From Larix sibirica (taxonomy: Eukaryota > Streptophyta > Pinopsida > Pinales > Pinaceae): a DNA stretch of 10,014 nucleotides. The DNA is taken from the NCBI GenBank assembly GCA_004151065.3, contig NWUY0300054548.1, positions 12,417 to 22,430 of the forward strand, read 5' to 3'. The number at the start of each line of letters is the position of its first letter. Within the stretch, counting starts at the first letter, position 1. The position numbers and the translations under genes are program-made. The notes under the pieces are model-generated. The model searched no databases, had not been told where the DNA came from, and worked only from the letters and a program-made list of their open reading frames with translations. Shown here piece after piece: positions 7,872 through 10,014 of this stretch.

Positions 7872-8789
7872 TTATGGTAGGAAATATATTACAATGTGTG
7901 CAATCCTTTTAATTTTAATGCAAACTTTGTACACTCGAAGCCTTTCTACCAGCGCCTTGTCCACCATTTCTAGAACTTCATTAAGTTTACTTCCTCTCCT
8001 AGAGTCAAATTTATTGGAGTTAATCTCTTCTTAACACAATTCCTCTTCTTCCTTGTATCCCTTGAAATCCTAAAGATATGGGCTACTAAGAGGAATTTTT
8101 CAATGGTAAAGAGAGGGCCTTCAACTGGGACAAGACTATAGAACCTCTCAGATTCGATAGATCCAATCCAACATAAATAAAAATCTCTGTGAAATCTCAT
8201 TAGATTCATTGGTTTCGTAGTTTATAGGTCTACGATATTGAAAAATAAATGATAAAGAATCCTTATCAGAACATTCCTGAGAAGAAGGAATTACCAAGTC
8301 TAGAGATGATGCAGACAAAAACTCTAAGAACCCTAACTTCCCTCTTCCTTCCCATCCAAATACACTTGTATCACCATCATTATTTAACAATAAAGGCCAT
8401 TGTTTGGATTCAACTATCCTACCCTCCTTCACATAGATAGGTGCTCACTTGGATGTACTATCAACCTCAAAATTGATGACCACGTGATTGATTCTAATAA
8501 TATTATCCTTGATCACTACAACATCAAGTCTTTTGAAAGAATGTACCCAATCGCCCTTATCGATCTCCTTATCTGCATCTGCTAAAATATACAAGGTTTT
8601 CTTTTTCAAGTGGTTTGAACCCAATGGTTTTTCCCTGGACATCGAACCTCCTCCTTCATCTGACCCTATATTAATCATATGAGTTGAACATATGTAAAGA
8701 CCCTCATAAGGATCCACAGAGAAATTTGACTCTTCTTCCTCCATCAGGTTAGTGTCATCCTCACACTGCAACATATATGACTCATTTGT
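7872..8789 (-). pseudogene. Reverse-strand coding relic, product unrecognised
   Basis: On the reverse strand one frame is open from 8789 to 8151 (213 codons) apart from a single TGA at 8445-8447, where roughly ten stops would be expected by chance. It encodes an acidic start (CEDDTNLMEEEES), a SDEGGGS patch, then LADADKEIDKGDWVHSFKRL, and after the stop FGWEGRGKLGFLEFL and SQECSDKDSLSF. The frame fails at TGA 8148-8150. The neighbouring frame (8209-7970, no stops) takes over for about 25 codons with RFYSLVPVEGPLFTIEKFL. The first frame then resumes from about 8069: DFKGYKEEEELC, stop TAA at 8031-8033, then SRRGSKLNEVLEMVDKALVE, ending at TAA 7872-7874. GTTGCAG just before 8765 could be a splice acceptor. 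No known domain is recognised; it may be a host-gene pseudogene or part of a transposable element. That it was once coding is likely; its identity is open. Confidence 0.55.
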
Positions 8790-8953
8790 TCAAATTCCTC
8801 TTGTAGTCATCTCAACAATAATAATAAGTTGCATCATAATACAACAAAGTAGGTGTCATGAATACAACATAATCATTCTAGAAATATTTTTTCTATGTAT
8901 ACAAGAATGATTTTATTTTCTTTGTAAAGCTTGTTCTTGCATTAGCTTTATAT

Positions 8954-9180
8954 CTCATGATCAATACCTTGCATGTTTGAGTAGATATTAGGACCAAGAC
9001 CTTACTTGAGCTCATGACCATTACCATACATGTCCGAGTAGAGATCAAGATCATGGCCTTACTTGCTTGAGCAAATTTAAGGACCAAGATCTTACTTGAG
9101 TCAAGGACCAAGATATTACCTAAACTTGAGACTATAATGTTAATTGTGCTTGAGACTTGGACCTTACTCAACTTAGGACT
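8954..9180 (+). repeat. Imperfect tandem repeats, nested periods of about 30 and 57-61 bp
   Basis: Two longer units start CTCATGA at 8954 and 9011 (57 and 61 bases). They share CATACATGT/CTTGCATGT, GAGTAGA and a CCTTACTT-GAG end. A shorter core, close to GGACCAAGATCTTACTTGAG, recurs about five times through 9180 with substitutions and small insertions. The reverse strand has a 92-codon open frame here (8893-9171) whose peptide repeats ISTRTCMV/ISTQTCKV and SSKVLVL/SSKILVL; this follows from the repeat and is not taken as a gene. Confidence 0.75.
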
Positions 9181-9403
9181 ACAAACTATTTAAATTTAAA
9201 ACTAAAACTAAAATTAAAAAATTCAACCAATGGATCATAAGGAATTTTGACATGATTAAATTGAATTTCAACATAATCCTTGAACATTTTTAGTATGTTT
9301 TCTATGTAAAACACAAATTTCAATCAATATTTTCATAACAAATTCACTGCCATTTAAAGCCAAAAAAATACTTGTCGACCTTAATTTCAAGGAAAAAATA
9401 CAA

Positions 9404-9510
9404 ACAACCTTCATTTCCACCAGTATATCATCCTAACACATTTTGATTTGTAGTTTTGACCTCCATTTCAACTAGAATATCAACCTAACAAATTTCGACC
9501 ATTAAGTAAA
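9404..9510 (+). repeat. Diverged two-copy duplication, about 53 bp
   Basis: AACCTTCATTTCC...CAGTATATCATCCTAACA (from 9406) is matched by GACCTCCATTTCA...AGAATATCAACCTAACA (from 9459). A third partial match, GACCTTAATTTCA, begins at 9377. The similarity is clear over roughly 35 bases and weak beyond. It is probably an old local duplication. Confidence 0.5.
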
Positions 9511-10014
9511 CAAATGTTTTAATTTGAACACAAAATTTCACAAAAAATGAGGTCAAAAATTGTTCAAACATGTATTTTGATGTTCTTTTCTGTAAGCTAT
9601 TTTGTAAAAAATTCGAGGTGAAAACCCATTATTTTCCAATTTTCATGGGTAGAAAAAGGGCCTCTGGTTGCAGTGAATGTTTAGTGTACTACCGAGATCA
9701 ACCATAACAAGGACCCTCTTTATTTAAATATGGAAATACAAATTCAATGTATAAATTTTTCCCAAGCCAATCATGGAAGCAAGGGAAATGAGGGATTCTC
9801 TTGATTCTAATGTTGTAAGGGGTGGTCTTGTGCACTCGAGTCATTAACATGTTCATTGGGAAGAGTAGCTATTGCAGGTTTATAATATGAGTTAGAGTGA
9901 TGTAAGACTGTTACACCAAAATCTCGTCATCATGAGTTATGTGTCCTTTGCTTGCCCTAATTCCTAAAGCAATTAGGCCAAATGATTGAAAGAAGAGTTG
10001 TTGTTGCTCATTTT
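9511..10014. other. AT-rich end of window, nothing recognisable
   Basis: No convincing open frame, RNA gene or repeat was found. A TATTTAAATATGG string at 9720-9732 resembles a TATA region, but nothing downstream looks like a coding start. The window may end inside an unrelated element or gene. Confidence 0.4.

Noticed and set aside
8249-8682. Forward open frames at 8249-8440, 8400-8585 and 8488-8682
   Set aside because: They lie opposite the longer reverse-strand relic and look like its shadows.
8893-9171. 92-codon reverse open frame
   Set aside because: Its peptide repeat mirrors the tandem DNA repeat at 8954-9180.

Overview
This window looks like a gene-poor, AT-rich stretch of a large, repeat-laden plant nuclear genome. 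The best evidence is a decayed Ty3/gypsy (chromovirus-type) LTR retrotransposon whose integrase C-terminus and chromodomain-like tail are still readable. It is followed by a polypurine tract and an LTR that starts TGTAATATCCCC. The stop mutations that can be judged are mostly C-to-T type changes (CAG to TAG, probably CGA to TGA), as expected for old, methylated repeats. I suspect a conifer or another seed plant with a large genome, but that is inference from style, not proof. No intact protein-coding gene, rRNA, tRNA or CRISPR array was found.

Layout. 1-890: AT-rich sequence with no recognisable gene. 895-1099: four AT microsatellite blocks, the last passing into an AC run. 1312-1443: one short open frame of unknown meaning. 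2041-2850: retrotransposon pol 3' end, broken by stops and frameshifts. 2890-2906: polypurine tract. 2907 to about 4053: LTR, carrying two internal tandem repeats (36 bp x4 and about 80 bp x2.4). 4156-5106: a tandem array of about 13 units of 73-75 bp, each with an imperfect CpG-bearing palindrome. 5107-7387: no recognisable gene. 7388-7678: a weak reverse-strand open stretch. 7872-8789: a stronger reverse-strand coding remnant of unknown identity. 8954-9180: short tandem repeats built on a GGACCAAGATCTTACTTGAG-like motif. 9181-10014: A/T-rich sequence with one diverged duplication.

There is no working gene system here. The parts relate through repeat biology: a retroelement tail, its LTR with internal repeats, a satellite-like array about 100 bp beyond it, and, about 3 kb further on, an unidentified coding relic on the opposite strand. 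That relic (213 codons with one internal stop) and the palindromic 74-bp array are the two items most worth following up.
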